Shown piece by piece: positions 1 to 9,489 of a stretch of 64,000 bases of DNA; the first letter of the stretch is position 1; the number at the start of each line of letters is the position of its first letter. The notes below the pieces were generated by a model that saw only the letters and a list, made by a program, of their open reading frames with translations, was not told the DNA's origin and did not search any database. Origin of the DNA: Methylobacterium gnaphalii (GTDB lineage Bacteria > Pseudomonadota > Alphaproteobacteria > Rhizobiales > Beijerinckiaceae); NCBI RefSeq assembly GCF_007992215.1, contig NZ_BJZV01000005.1, positions 124,001 to 188,000 on the forward strand, in the 5' to 3' direction. Position numbers and translations under genes: made by a program.

Positions 1-1
1 C

Positions 2-943
2 ATCGATTACGAGATGGCCGGCAAGGATCTGATCGATTCCGTCAAGCTCTCGGGCCAGATCGCCCGCGCGCTCGGCGCCGAGCCGCCGGAGGGCTTCAAC
101 TACGAGCTCTTCCTCGACGAGCACGGCCAGAAGATCTCGAAGTCGAAGGGCAACGGCCTGACCATCGACGAGTGGCTGACCTACGGCACGCCGGATTCCC
201 TGGCGCTCTACATGTACAACAAGCCCCGCGAGGCCAAGCGCTTGTTCTTCGACGTGATTCCGCGCCACGTCGACGAGTACGACAACTTCCTCGGCCGCTA
301 CCCCAAGCAGGATGCCAAGCTGCGTCTCGGCAACCCGGTCTGGCACCTGCATGCCGGCAACCCGCCGGCTCCGGAAGCGATCGACGCCTCCGGCACGGTG
401 CTGAGCTTCGCCATGCTGCTGAACCTCGTCGCCGTGGCCAATGCGGAGACGCCGGACGTGCTGTGGGGCTTCATCCGCCGATATGCGCCGGATGTCGGTC
501 CGCAGACGCATCCGCGGCTGGCCGCGCTCGTCGACCGGGCTCTGGCCTATTACCGGGACTTCGTGCGCCCGAATAAGGCCTACCGTGCGCCGACCGAGGA
601 AGAGGCTGCAGCCCTGCACGATCTCTCACAGACGCTTGCCGAGCACGCCGGCTCAACCGATCCCGAAGCGTTGCAGGCCGTGGTCTACGAGGTCGGCCGT
701 CGGCATTTCCCGGATCTCTCGGGCAAGTCGAAGAGCCCCGACGGACGCCCCGGCGTGGCCAAGACCTGGTTCGCCTCGATCTACAACCTGCTCTTCGGAG
801 AGGCGCAGGGACCGCGCTTCGGCTCGTTCATCGCGCTCTACGGCGTTCCCGGCACCCAGGTCCTGATCGAAAAGGCGCTGAGCGGCGACCTCGTCGCCGA
901 ACATGCCGCCTTCCTCGAATCCCGGAAGGCCATTTCAGGCTAA
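2..943 (+). CDS. lysK: Class I lysyl-tRNA synthetase, C-terminal part (5' end outside window)
   Basis: This is the C-terminal part of a class I (Rossmann-fold) lysyl-tRNA synthetase, which charges tRNA-Lys in the cytoplasm. The reading frame is open from the first bases of the window, so the ATG at 14 is internal. The sequence KISKSKGNG at about 128-154 nt is the KMSKS-type ATP-binding loop, followed by the helical C-terminal anticodon-binding region. Class I LysRS replaces the usual class II enzyme in most alphaproteobacteria and archaea, which fits the rest of the window. The stop codon overlaps by four bases the stop of the convergent short-chain dehydrogenase gene. Confidence 0.95.
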   Translation: MDYEMAGKDLIDSVKLSGQIARALGAEPPEGFNYELFLDEHGQKISKSKGNGLTIDEWLTYGTPDSLALYMYNKPREAKRLFFDVIPRHVDEYDNFLGRYPKQDAKLRLGNPVWHLHAGNPPAPEAIDASGTVLSFAMLLNLVAVANAETPDVLWGFIRRYAPDVGPQTHPRLAALVDRALAYYRDFVRPNKAYRAPTEEEAAALHDLSQTLAEHAGSTDPEALQAVVYEVGRRHFPDLSGKSKSPDGRPGVAKTWFASIYNLLFGEAQGPRFGSFIALYGVPGTQVLIEKALSGDLVAEHAAFLESRKAISG

Positions 944-1944
944 CGGGACATCGTTCCGCGCCGGGCGACGAGCAGGGCCGCGCCGGCCGCCAGTCCCAGC
1001 GCTGCCGCTGCGCCCACGCGCAACCATGCGGGATCGGCCGCCACGACGTATCGTGAGGCGTCGGCGTCGAACCGTCCATGCGCTCCGGGGTCGGTATCGA
1101 CGGGATCGAACAGATTGTCCGGCCGTTCGCCGCTCTCGGCGCGGTTCGACATCTCGCCCTGGTAGCCGTTGCGCCCGAGATAGCGGTCGATCAGGCCCGG
1201 CATCAGCATGTTGCCCAGGATCGCCGTCCAGGCGGATGTGCCGATCCAGAGCTCGCGTGGCGCATCAAGCGCGGCGCGATACACATGGCGGGCAATCGCC
1301 TCGGGCTGAAAGATCGGCGGCACCGGCTTCGGCTTGCGGGGCAGGGTGGAGCGAGCCCAGTCGAACTGGGGCGTGTTCACGGCTGGCAGATGGACCATCG
1401 ACAGCCTGACGCCGCTGCGGTCGTGCAGGAGTTCGGTACGCAGCGAATCGACGAAGCCGCGGACGGCCGCCTTTCCCGCGCAGTAAGCCGATTGCAGCGG
1501 GATCGAGCGATAGGCCAGCACCGAGCCGATCGACACGATGGTTCCGCGATCGCGCGGTAGCATGTGCCGGAGCGCGGCCAGCGTCCCGTGCACCTGCCCC
1601 AGATAGGTGACGTCGGTGACGCGCCGGAATTCCTCCGCGGTCATACGAGCGACGGGGGCATAGACCGTCACCATCGCATTGTTGACCCATGCATCGATGG
1701 CGCCGAAACGCGCCGCCGTCTCGTCCGCCACCTGCTGGATCGCATCCGGGTCCGCGACATCGACCGCGAAGGTAAGAGCCCGCACACCCTCGCGCTCCAC
1801 CTCGCGCCTGGCTCCCTCCAGACCCTTCTCGCCTCGCGCAACGAGGACGACGTTCCAGCCATTGCGGGCAAACTCGACCGCGATCGCTCGTCCGACGCCC
1901 GCGCTCGCGCCGGTGACGACGACGGTTCTCCGGTCTTTGCCCAT
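940..1944 (-). CDS. SDR family oxidoreductase with C-terminal membrane anchor
   Basis: A classical short-chain dehydrogenase/reductase of 334 residues. The glycine-rich cofactor motif TGASAGVG starts at residue 11, the NNA motif is at 88-90, and the catalytic residues are Ser141, Tyr154 and Lys158 (YCAGK). The enzyme core ends near residue 250. Beyond it lies a roughly 60-residue linker and an Ala/Leu-rich hydrophobic segment at about 306-328 followed by Arg residues, suggesting a C-terminal membrane anchor, which cytosolic SDRs usually lack. Substrate is unknown. It is convergent with lysK and shares stop-codon bases with it. Confidence 0.88.
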   Translation of the reverse strand: MGKDRRTVVVTGASAGVGRAIAVEFARNGWNVVLVARGEKGLEGARREVEREGVRALTFAVDVADPDAIQQVADETAARFGAIDAWVNNAMVTVYAPVARMTAEEFRRVTDVTYLGQVHGTLAALRHMLPRDRGTIVSIGSVLAYRSIPLQSAYCAGKAAVRGFVDSLRTELLHDRSGVRLSMVHLPAVNTPQFDWARSTLPRKPKPVPPIFQPEAIARHVYRAALDAPRELWIGTSAWTAILGNMLMPGLIDRYLGRNGYQGEMSNRAESGERPDNLFDPVDTDPGAHGRFDADASRYVVAADPAWLRVGAAAALGLAAGAALLVARRGTMSR

Positions 1945-2185
1945 GCGATTCCCACCCCGAAAGCAGCGCCCTGGGACTGGGCCCTGCCTGCAAACGCAGC
2001 GCTGGACCCGGTGCTCCCGCCGAAGAAGGAATTGCGAAAGGACGGATCACCTGACCTGACGCCTGCCGAGCTCAGCGGGACAACATGGTACGCGAGCGGG
2101 ACGAAACAGCTTGGGTGAGATGCGGTTTACAGCGCCGGGTGCCCCCGGTATCACCCCGGCCTTCACCGCACACGAGCCACACCAG

Positions 2186-3314
2186 ATGCGCGCCGAGATC
2201 GAGCAGAGCTCGGATGCCGCCAAGCAGTCTATAGGGCTGCTGAGGAGGCATCTTTGACTGGGATACAGTCGATAAACGCCTCGCGGAGCTGAACGCAGCC
2301 TCCGAGAACCCCGACCTCTGGAACGATGCCGAGGCCGCGCAGAAGGTCATGCGCGAGCGTCAGCAGCTCGACGAGGCCGTCAGCGCCATCAGGAAGCTGG
2401 AGCAGGACCTCGCCGACGGCGCGACGCTGATCGAGCTCGGCGAGATGGAGGGCGACCAGGACTCAATCACCGAGGGCGAGAACGCGATCAAGGCCGTCGA
2501 GAAGGAGGCCGCGAGCCGCCAGGTCGAGACGCTGCTCTCGGGCGAGGCCGACGGCTTCGACACCTATCTCGAAGTCCATGCAGGCGCTGGGGGCACCGAG
2601 AGCCAGGACTGGGCCAACATGCTGCAACGCATGTATGCCCGCTGGGCCGAGCGCCGGAAGTTCAAGGTCGAGATCGTCGAGATGACCGACGGCGAAGAGG
2701 CCGGGATCAAGGGCGCCACGCTCCTGATCAAGGGCCACAACGCCTATGGCTGGCTCAAGACTGAGTCCGGCGTGCACCGGCTGGTGCGCATCTCGCCCTA
2801 CGATTCCAACGCGCGGCGGCACACGAGCTTCGCCTCGGTCTGGGTCTATCCGGTGATCGACGATCGGATCGAGATCGAGATCAAGGAATCCGACTGCCGC
2901 ATCGACACCTACCGCTCGTCGGGCGCCGGCGGCCAGCACGTCAACACCACGGATTCGGCGGTGCGCATCACGCACAATCCGACCGGGATCGTGGTGGCCT
3001 GCCAGCAGGAGCGCTCGCAGCACAAGAACCGGGCCACCGCCTGGAACATGCTGCGCGCGCGCCTCTACGAGGCCGAGCTGAAGAAGCGGGAGGAGAAGGC
3101 CAATGCCGAGGCCGCCTCAAAGACGGATATCGGCTGGGGCCACCAGATCCGAAGCTACGTGCTGCAGCCCTATCAGCTCGTGAAAGACCTGCGCACCGGC
3201 AAGCAGTCGACCGATCCGGACGCGGTGCTGGACGGCGATCTCGACCCGTTCATGGAGGCCTCGCTCGCCGCGCGGGTCTACGGTGCGACGGAGGCCGTCG
3301 AGGATATCGACTGA
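2186..3314 (+). CDS. prfB: Peptide chain release factor 2 (programmed +1 frameshift)
   Basis: Release factor 2, which recognises UAA and UGA and releases the finished peptide. The gene is split: codons 1-23 (ATG at 2186 to CTT at 2252-2254) run into an in-frame TGA at 2255-2257, and translation resumes in the +1 frame at GAC 2256. The joined product is 375 residues, the normal family length. The GGQ peptidyl-transferase motif is at residues 248-250. The codon-reading tripeptide is SPY at 203-205, where E. coli has SPF. The frame after the shift continues with the conserved DWD start of the first helix. It is followed by a short inverted repeat and then convergent tyrS. Confidence 0.96.
2237..2258 (+). 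promoter_or_regulatory. prfB +1 frameshift signal
   Basis: The site contains an internal Shine-Dalgarno-like AGGAGG (2243-2248), a three-base spacer, the slippery CTT codon (2252-2254), the TGA stop (2255-2257) and a following C. This is the classical autoregulatory RF2 frameshift element: when RF2 is scarce the ribosome pauses at UGA and slips forward one base. The spacing and slippery codon match the E. coli site. Confidence 0.95.
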
Positions 3315-3358
3315 GGCGCCTCACGGTCCACGGTTGAGCCCTTCGATCGTCACGCGGC

Positions 3359-3380
3359 CGATCCCCGGCCGCGGGGATCG
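3359..3380. terminator. Inverted repeat between convergent prfB and tyrS
   Basis: CGATCCCC and GGGGATCG form a perfect 8-bp stem with a six-base loop. There is no T-tract, so this is a possible bidirectional terminator rather than a textbook one. The rest of 3315-3545 shows nothing else recognisable. Confidence 0.35.
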
Positions 3381-3545
3381 TAACAAGGGGTGAGCCGGGA
3401 CCGAGCGCAGCAAGCGCCGCATCGGCGGCTCGACAGAAGCTGCGCCGAGATCGGGACGCCTCGCGGCATCCCTGCCGGATCCCGGATCGGGCTCCGCTGC
3501 CTCCCCACCCGTCGGGGGAGATGGCGGGCGGTGAACCCGGAGCGG

Positions 3546-4823
3546 TCAGCCCTTCTTCAGCAGCACGTGCTTCTTCTTGCCGAAGGAGAGCTTGATCACG
3601 CCATCGCCGGTGAGATCGGCCGTGCGCAGCACCGCGCGCTCGTCGCTGATCTGAACGTCGTTGACGCGCAGGCCGCCGCTCTTGATCTGGCGCCGCGCCT
3701 CGCTCGTCGACGGCACCAGCCGCGCGTATTCCGGCCCGAAGGCCGTGAGCACGCCGATGCCGGCATCGAGCAGATCGGCCGAGACGGTGACGGTCGGCAG
3801 GTCCGCCGCGACGCTGCCCTCGACGAAGGTCTTCCGCGCCGTCTCGGCGGCAGCCTCGGCGGCCTCGCGACCATGCATCAGCGCTGTCGCCTCGGTGGCA
3901 AGCGTCTTCTTCGCCTCGTTGATCTCGGCGCCGCCGAGCGCTGCGAGACGGGCGATCTCGTCCATCGGCAGCAGCGTGAACAGCTTCAGGAAGCGACCGA
4001 CATCGGCATCCTCGGTGTTCCGCCAGAACTGCCAGTAATCGTAAGGCGACAGCATCCCGGCATCGAGCCAGACGGCGCCGGCCGCGGTCTTGCCCATCTT
4101 GGCGCCGGACGCGGTCGTCAGGAGCGGGCAGGTCAGGCTATAGAGCTGCGGCGTGCCCATGCGGCGGCCGAGATCGAGCCCCATGACGATGTTGCCCCAC
4201 TGGTCCGAGCCGCCCATCTGCGCGATGCAGCCATAGCGGCGGTTCAGCTCCACGAAGTCGTAGGACTGGAGGATCATGTAGTTGAACTCCAGGAACGACA
4301 GCTCCTGGTCGCGCTCCAGCCGCATGCGCACGCTGTCCATCGACAGCATGCGGTTCACGGAAAAATGTCGGCCGATGTCGCGCAGCATCTCGATGTAGTT
4401 GAGCTTGGTCAGCCACTCGGCATTGTCGACCATCAGCGCCTCGCCAGGGCCTTCGCCGAAGGTGAGGAACTTGGCGAAGGTCTTGCCGATGCCGCGCTTG
4501 TTCTCCTCGATCTGCTCGAGCGTCAGGATCTTGCGGGTCTCGTCACGACCGGAGGGATCGCCGACGCGGGTGGTGCCGCCGCCCATCAGCGCAATCGGCT
4601 TGCCGGCCCCAGTCGCCTGCAGCCAGTGCAGCATCATGATCGAGAGCAGGTGGCCGATATGCAGCGAGGCCGCTGTGCAGTCGTAGCCGACATAGGTCGT
4701 CAGCCGGCCCTCGGCGGCGGCCGTATCGATCCCCTCGAGGTCGGAGGTCTGGTGAATATAGCCGCGCTCGGTCAGCACCCGCAGGAAATCGGATTTTGGC
4801 GAGAAGCTCTCGGCGGCGCTCAT
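3546..4823 (-). CDS. tyrS: Tyrosyl-tRNA synthetase
   Basis: Class I aminoacyl-tRNA synthetase of 425 residues that attaches tyrosine to tRNA-Tyr. The HIGH signature is at residues 55-58 and the KMSKS counterpart is KMGKT at about 242-246. The tyrosine-binding motif GGSDQWGN lies near 204-211, and an S4-type RNA-binding domain forms the last 70 residues. Length and architecture fit TyrRS of the bacterial type. It is divergent from anmK with a 121-base gap. Confidence 0.96.
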   Translation of the reverse strand: MSAAESFSPKSDFLRVLTERGYIHQTSDLEGIDTAAAEGRLTTYVGYDCTAASLHIGHLLSIMMLHWLQATGAGKPIALMGGGTTRVGDPSGRDETRKILTLEQIEENKRGIGKTFAKFLTFGEGPGEALMVDNAEWLTKLNYIEMLRDIGRHFSVNRMLSMDSVRMRLERDQELSFLEFNYMILQSYDFVELNRRYGCIAQMGGSDQWGNIVMGLDLGRRMGTPQLYSLTCPLLTTASGAKMGKTAAGAVWLDAGMLSPYDYWQFWRNTEDADVGRFLKLFTLLPMDEIARLAALGGAEINEAKKTLATEATALMHGREAAEAAAETARKTFVEGSVAADLPTVTVSADLLDAGIGVLTAFGPEYARLVPSTSEARRQIKSGGLRVNDVQISDERAVLRTADLTGDGVIKLSFGKKKHVLLKKG

Positions 4824-4944
4824 ATCGAATCGGTCTCGAGTTCGGGGTGGCGCGACAGGATCGCCACCAGCATGTTAGCTCCCCGCATCGGGGATGGGCC
4901 GGCTCTTAACAGGGCAGCCGGCGAAAGGCACGGGGCGTGAAGAC

Positions 4945-6081
4945 ATGGCGATGAAGCGCGCGATCGGCCTGATGAGCGGCACCTCGCTGGACGGGGTCGA
5001 CGTCGCCTTGATCGAGACCGACGGCGAGGCGGTCCACGTCGTCAAGAGCCGCAACAACTTCCTCGAGCCCCTCGGGCCGACCGGTTATCGCGGCTACGAG
5101 GAGGACGAGCGCGTGCTGCTGCGCGCCGCCACCAAGGATGCCGAGAGCGTCATCCTGCCAAGCGATCGGCCCGGCCGCCTGCCGGAGGCGGAGGAGTTCG
5201 TCACCCGCGCCCATGCCGAGGCGGTGGAACGCTTCCTCGCGGATAACGGTCTGACGCCCGCTGATATCGAGGTGATCGGTTTCCACGGCCAGACGGTGAT
5301 CCACCGGCCCCAGCACCGCATCTCGATCCAGATCGGCGACGGCCAGGCGCTGGCCGACCGGCTCGGCATCCCCGTGGTCTCGGACCTGCGCCGCGCCGAT
5401 ATCGAGGCGGGCGGGCAGGGGGCTCCGCTGGTGCCGATCTTCCACAAGGCGCTCGCCGAGGCCGCCGGCTTCGAGGGGCCCTTCGGCATCCTCAATATCG
5501 GCGGCGTCGCCAACGCGACGCTGATCGATTCGAGCGGCGGCGTCGTCGCCTTCGATACCGGTCCGGGCAACTCGCTGATCGACGAGTGGATGCAGGAACG
5601 CGAGGGCAAGAACCTCGACGATGGCGGCCGCACCGCCGCCCGTGGCAAGCCGGACGACCAGCTTCTCGCTTGGCTGCTGCAGCATCCGTTCTTCGCGCGG
5701 ACACCGCCGAAATCGCTCGACCGGAATTGGTTCTCGCACAAGCTCGCCGGCCAGCTCTCCACCGAGGACGGCGCCGCGACGCTGACCGCCTTCACCGCTC
5801 GCGCCGTGCTGCTCGCCCTCGATCACGCCCCCGAGCGCCCGACGCGCTGGGTCGTCGCCGGGGGTGGCGCCAAGAACGGCGAGCTGATGCGGCTCCTCAA
5901 TGCCCTGCTCGATGCCGAGATCCTGATGGCCGACACGATCGGCTGGTCCTCGGCCTTCCTCGAAGCCCAGGCCTTCGCCTATCTCGCCATGCGCTCGATG
6001 AAGGGCCTGCCGATCACCTTCCCGAGCACCACCGGCGTCGGCGAGGCGATCTCCGGCGGCGTGCTGGCCCGGCCGCGCTGA
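4945..6081 (+). CDS. anmK: Anhydro-N-acetylmuramic acid kinase
   Basis: AnmK opens the 1,6-anhydro ring of anhydro-MurNAc and phosphorylates it to MurNAc-6-phosphate during cell-wall recycling in the cytoplasm. The N-terminal phosphate-binding signature GLMSGTSLDGVD is at residues 8-19, and the later FDTGPGNSLID motif is typical of this ASKHA-fold kinase. The protein is about 378 residues from the ATG at 4945. An upstream in-frame ATG at 4894 would add 17 residues without homology to the family, so 4945 is preferred. Confidence 0.94.
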   Translation: MAMKRAIGLMSGTSLDGVDVALIETDGEAVHVVKSRNNFLEPLGPTGYRGYEEDERVLLRAATKDAESVILPSDRPGRLPEAEEFVTRAHAEAVERFLADNGLTPADIEVIGFHGQTVIHRPQHRISIQIGDGQALADRLGIPVVSDLRRADIEAGGQGAPLVPIFHKALAEAAGFEGPFGILNIGGVANATLIDSSGGVVAFDTGPGNSLIDEWMQEREGKNLDDGGRTAARGKPDDQLLAWLLQHPFFARTPPKSLDRNWFSHKLAGQLSTEDGAATLTAFTARAVLLALDHAPERPTRWVVAGGGAKNGELMRLLNALLDAEILMADTIGWSSAFLEAQAFAYLAMRSMKGLPITFPSTTGVGEAISGGVLARPR

Positions 6082-6194
6082 GCCCACGTCACAACAACGC
6101 TGCGGCCCCCCAACCATCAGACAGGCTCCGAAGCATCTCGTCACGCTCCGCGGCAGGGTTTAGCTTGGCCGCTAGACGGGCCGGAGCGAACGTG

Positions 6195-7166
6195 ATGGGG
6201 CAGGAACTTCCCAAGGCTGCTGGGGCGCTCGCAGCCTTGCTGGCCGGCATCCTGCCCGCATCGGCCTTCGACTGCGCCAAGGCGGGCACGCCGATGGAGA
6301 AGGCGATCTGCGCCGATCCCGCCGCCAAGGCCTCCGACGACGCCATGGAATCGGCGTTCAACACGCTGCGCGCCGGCCTCACCGGCCCGCAGAAACAGGC
6401 GGCCCTCGACGACCAGCGCGCCTGGCTGAAGCAGCGCAACGAGACTTGTAAGGGCGAGAAGAGCCCCGCAGCCTGCGTCGCAGATGCCAACGGCGCCCGC
6501 ACCGGCATGCTCACAGCGCGTCCGGAGTCCGGCCCCGGCCTCAAAAGCCGCCTCGTCCCGTATTTCGTCCGCCAGTCCGGCAGCCGCGACAAGATCGATG
6601 TCGCGGTGCAGCTCTACAAGTTCGCCGATCCGGCCACGCCCGGCGAGCAGCTTCTGAACAAGAAGGCCGACGAGGATGTGGCCAGCATCACCTACAAGAA
6701 GGACGAGCCGGACGACCGCAGTTGGAGCAACGAGGAGACCTGGTCGATCTCCTATGCCTCGCCCGACTTCCTCTCAATCTGGTCCACCGGCTACGAATAC
6801 AGCGGCGGTGCCCATGGCGGTGCCAGCGGCCACGGGCTCCATATCGACCTGCGCACGGGCCGCATCGTCGGCTTCTCCGACCTGTTCGACGCCAAGGCGC
6901 AGGCCGAGATCGACAAAAGCTGCCTCAAGCAGGTCAAGGCAGAGAAGGTCGAGCGCGGAGCGGGGGACGATGCCGACGATCCGGATCTCGCCAAAAAGAT
7001 CTCCGAGGTGGTGAAGGACCTCAGCAACTGGTCGATCAAGGAAAAAGAGGCCTCGGTCTATTTCGGGCAATATTCGATCGGCGCCTATGCCGAGGGCATC
7101 TATGGCTGCGACCTGACGATTGCGGAGCTGAATAGGCTGTCCAAGGTGCCGCTGCCGCCGCGCTGA
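6195..7166 (+). CDS. Secreted LprI/DUF1311-type protein with C-terminal extension
   Basis: A 323-residue exported protein. A signal peptide (first ~25 residues, ending ASA) is followed by an LprI-like (DUF1311) helical domain with conserved Cys residues and the AWLKQRNETC motif at about 75-85. The C-terminal 200 residues contain Gly/His-rich GGAHGGASGHG, resembling the DUF3298/RsiV-like domain of cell-envelope proteins. LprI domains inhibit lysozyme in mycobacteria, but the function here is not established. A GTG at 6192 is an alternative start one codon upstream. Confidence 0.8.
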   Translation: MGQELPKAAGALAALLAGILPASAFDCAKAGTPMEKAICADPAAKASDDAMESAFNTLRAGLTGPQKQAALDDQRAWLKQRNETCKGEKSPAACVADANGARTGMLTARPESGPGLKSRLVPYFVRQSGSRDKIDVAVQLYKFADPATPGEQLLNKKADEDVASITYKKDEPDDRSWSNEETWSISYASPDFLSIWSTGYEYSGGAHGGASGHGLHIDLRTGRIVGFSDLFDAKAQAEIDKSCLKQVKAEKVERGAGDDADDPDLAKKISEVVKDLSNWSIKEKEASVYFGQYSIGAYAEGIYGCDLTIAELNRLSKVPLPPR

Positions 7167-7237
7167 GGCGCGACGCGGTGGCGCCATGCACGCTCGTGTT
7201 TGTGCGTCCCCGCCTCCCGCGCTAGAGCGGGCCTACG

Positions 7238-8347
7238 ATGTCCCACAACACATTCGGCCACCTGTTTCGCGTCACCACCTTCGGCGAGAGCCACGGGGTC
7301 GCCCTCGGATGCGTGGTCGATGGCTGCCCGCCCGGGCTCGCGATCGAGGCGGAGGAGATCCAGGCCGAGCTCGACCGGCGCAAGCCGGGCCAGTCGCGCT
7401 TCACCACGCAGCGCCGCGAGCCCGATCAGGTGAAGATCCTCTCCGGCGTCTTCTCCGACGACCGTACGGGCGGCCGCCAGCTCACCACCGGCACGCCGAT
7501 CGCGCTGGTCATCGAGAACACCGACCAGCGCTCAAAGGACTATTCGGAGATCCGCGACAGCTACCGTCCGGGCCATGCCGACTACGCCTACGACGCGAAA
7601 TACGGCATCCGCGACTATCGCGGCGGTGGACGCTCCTCGGCCCGCGAGACGGCAGCGCGTGTGGCGGCCGGCGCCATCGCCCGCAAGATCCTGCCCGGCG
7701 TGACGATCCGTGCTGCCCTCGTGCAGATGGGCCCGCACGCCATCGACCGCGCGAACTGGGACTGGGATCAGGTCGGGCAGAACCCGTTCTTCTGCCCCGA
7801 CGCCAAGGCCGCCGCCTCCTATGAGACCTATCTCGATGAGATCCGGAAGGACGGCTCGTCGATCGGCGCCGTCATCGAGGTGGTCGCGGAGGGCGTTCCG
7901 GTCGGACTCGGGGCGCCTGTCTACGGGAAACTCGATGCGGATCTCGCCGCGGCGATGATGTCGATCAATGCCGTGAAGGGCGTCGAGATCGGCGACGGCT
8001 TCGCGGCCGCGTCACTGCGCGGCGAGGAGAATGCCGACGAGATGCGCTCGGGCAATGCCGGCGCGCCGACCTTCCTCGCCAACCATGCCGGCGGCATCCT
8101 CGGCGGCATCTCCACCGGCCAGCCCGTGGTGTGCCGCTTCGCGGTGAAGCCGACCTCCTCGATCCTCACGCCGCGCAACACCGTCACCCGCGACAACCGC
8201 GACGTCGAGATCGTCACCAAGGGCCGCCACGACCCCTGCGTCGGCATCCGCGCCGTGCCGGTGGCGGAGGCCATGATGGCGTGCGTGCTCGCGGATCACT
8301 ATCTGCGCCATCGCGGTCAGGTCGGCGAACCGACCCAAGGCGCCTGA
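7238..8347 (+). CDS. aroC: Chorismate synthase
   Basis: AroC converts 5-enolpyruvylshikimate-3-phosphate to chorismate with reduced FMN, the last common step to aromatic amino acids, folates and quinones. The 369-residue protein begins with the family signature [11 protein letters not shown] and contains [16 protein letters not shown] and the C-terminal [17 protein letters not shown] region. Length and motifs are complete. It lies just upstream of ribBA on the same strand with an 17-base gap, suggesting cotranscription. Confidence 0.97.
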   Translation: MSHNTFGHLFRVTTFGESHGVALGCVVDGCPPGLAIEAEEIQAELDRRKPGQSRFTTQRREPDQVKILSGVFSDDRTGGRQLTTGTPIALVIENTDQRSKDYSEIRDSYRPGHADYAYDAKYGIRDYRGGGRSSARETAARVAAGAIARKILPGVTIRAALVQMGPHAIDRANWDWDQVGQNPFFCPDAKAAASYETYLDEIRKDGSSIGAVIEVVAEGVPVGLGAPVYGKLDADLAAAMMSINAVKGVEIGDGFAAASLRGEENADEMRSGNAGAPTFLANHAGGILGGISTGQPVVCRFAVKPTSSILTPRNTVTRDNRDVEIVTKGRHDPCVGIRAVPVAEAMMACVLADHYLRHRGQVGEPTQGA

Positions 8348-8364
8348 AGAACCGGAAGTCGAAC

Positions 8365-9444
8365 GTGACCCATCATTCCCGCGTCTCCGAGGCCGTCGAG
8401 GCCTTTGCCCGTGGCGAGATCGTCGTCGTCACCGATGACGACGACCGCGAGAACGAGGGCGACCTCGTCGTCGCCGCCTCGCTCTGCACGCCGGAGAAGA
8501 TGGCCTTCATCATCCGCAACACCTGCGGCATCGTCTGCGCGCCGGTGACGCTGGAGGAGGCCCGCCGCCTTAACCTCGCGCCCATGGTTGCCTCGAACGA
8601 CGCGCCGCTCGGCACCGCCTTCACCGTCACCGTCGACGTGAAGCACGGGCTGACCACCGGCATCTCCGCCGAGCAGCGCTGCAACACCGTACGCGCGCTC
8701 GCCAACGGCAATATGGGCGCGGCGGATTTCGTGCGCCCCGGCCACGTCTTCCCGCTCATCGCCCGCGACGGCGGCGTGCTGATGCGCTCCGGCCATACCG
8801 AGGCGGCGGTCGATCTCTGCAAGCTCGCCAACCTGCCCCCGGTCGGCGTGATCTGCGAGCTCGCCAACGACGACGGCACCGTGATGAAGGGGCCGCAGAT
8901 CGACGCCTTCGCCGAGACGCACGGCTTGAAGCGCGTCTCGGTGGCCGAGATGATCGCCTACCGCCAGGCCCGCGACCGGCTGGTCGAGCGCGTCGGCAGC
9001 TTCCCGGTGAAGACCGAGCACGGCCCGATGACGGGCTACGCCTATGTCACGCCCTTCGAGACGATCCAGCAATTCGCCTTCGTGCATGGCGAGATCGGCG
9101 ACGGGCGCGACGTGCTGGTGCGCCTGCACCGCTCCAACGTCGTCGCCGACGTGATCGAGGGCGGCGGCCAGATCGACTGCGTCATGCGCCGCTTCGCCCG
9201 CGAGGGCAGGGGCGTGCTCGTCTACCTGCGCGACGGCACCGCCGGCGTGCCGCTCTCGCGCTATGCCGACGAGGGTGCGGAGGCCCAGCGCGTGCGCCAG
9301 TGGCGCGAGGTCGGCCTCGGGGCCCAGATCCTGCGCGATCTCGGCGTCCGCTCGATCCGCAACCTCTCGGCCTCATCACGCGCCTATGTCGGCCTCTCGG
9401 GCTTCGGCATCGAGCATCTCGGCGACGAGCCGCTGGAGAGCTGA
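8365..9444 (+). CDS. ribB: 3,4-dihydroxy-2-butanone-4-phosphate synthase with degenerate GTP cyclohydrolase II domain
   Basis: Riboflavin biosynthesis. Residues 1 to about 205 form an intact DHBP synthase domain with the acidic metal-binding motif DDDDRENEGD and the RPGHVFPL and SGHTEA motifs. The C-terminal ~150 residues align with GTP cyclohydrolase II, but the zinc-binding Cys triad expected after the LVRLH segment is absent (HRSNVVADV replaces the Cys-containing stretch). The second activity is therefore probably lost, as in many alphaproteobacterial RibBA proteins. Start is the GTG at 8365, close behind aroC; upstream frame is antisense-free filler of aroC. Confidence 0.9.
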   Translation: MTHHSRVSEAVEAFARGEIVVVTDDDDRENEGDLVVAASLCTPEKMAFIIRNTCGIVCAPVTLEEARRLNLAPMVASNDAPLGTAFTVTVDVKHGLTTGISAEQRCNTVRALANGNMGAADFVRPGHVFPLIARDGGVLMRSGHTEAAVDLCKLANLPPVGVICELANDDGTVMKGPQIDAFAETHGLKRVSVAEMIAYRQARDRLVERVGSFPVKTEHGPMTGYAYVTPFETIQQFAFVHGEIGDGRDVLVRLHRSNVVADVIEGGGQIDCVMRRFAREGRGVLVYLRDGTAGVPLSRYADEGAEAQRVRQWREVGLGAQILRDLGVRSIRNLSASSRAYVGLSGFGIEHLGDEPLES

Positions 9445-9489
9445 GACGGCGGACCTGCCCTCGGCTCGCACTCTCATCGGAGTCTTCTC

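Noticed and set aside
4906..6144. A 412-codon minus-strand frame across anmK.
   Set aside because: Antisense shadow of a clearly conserved kinase.
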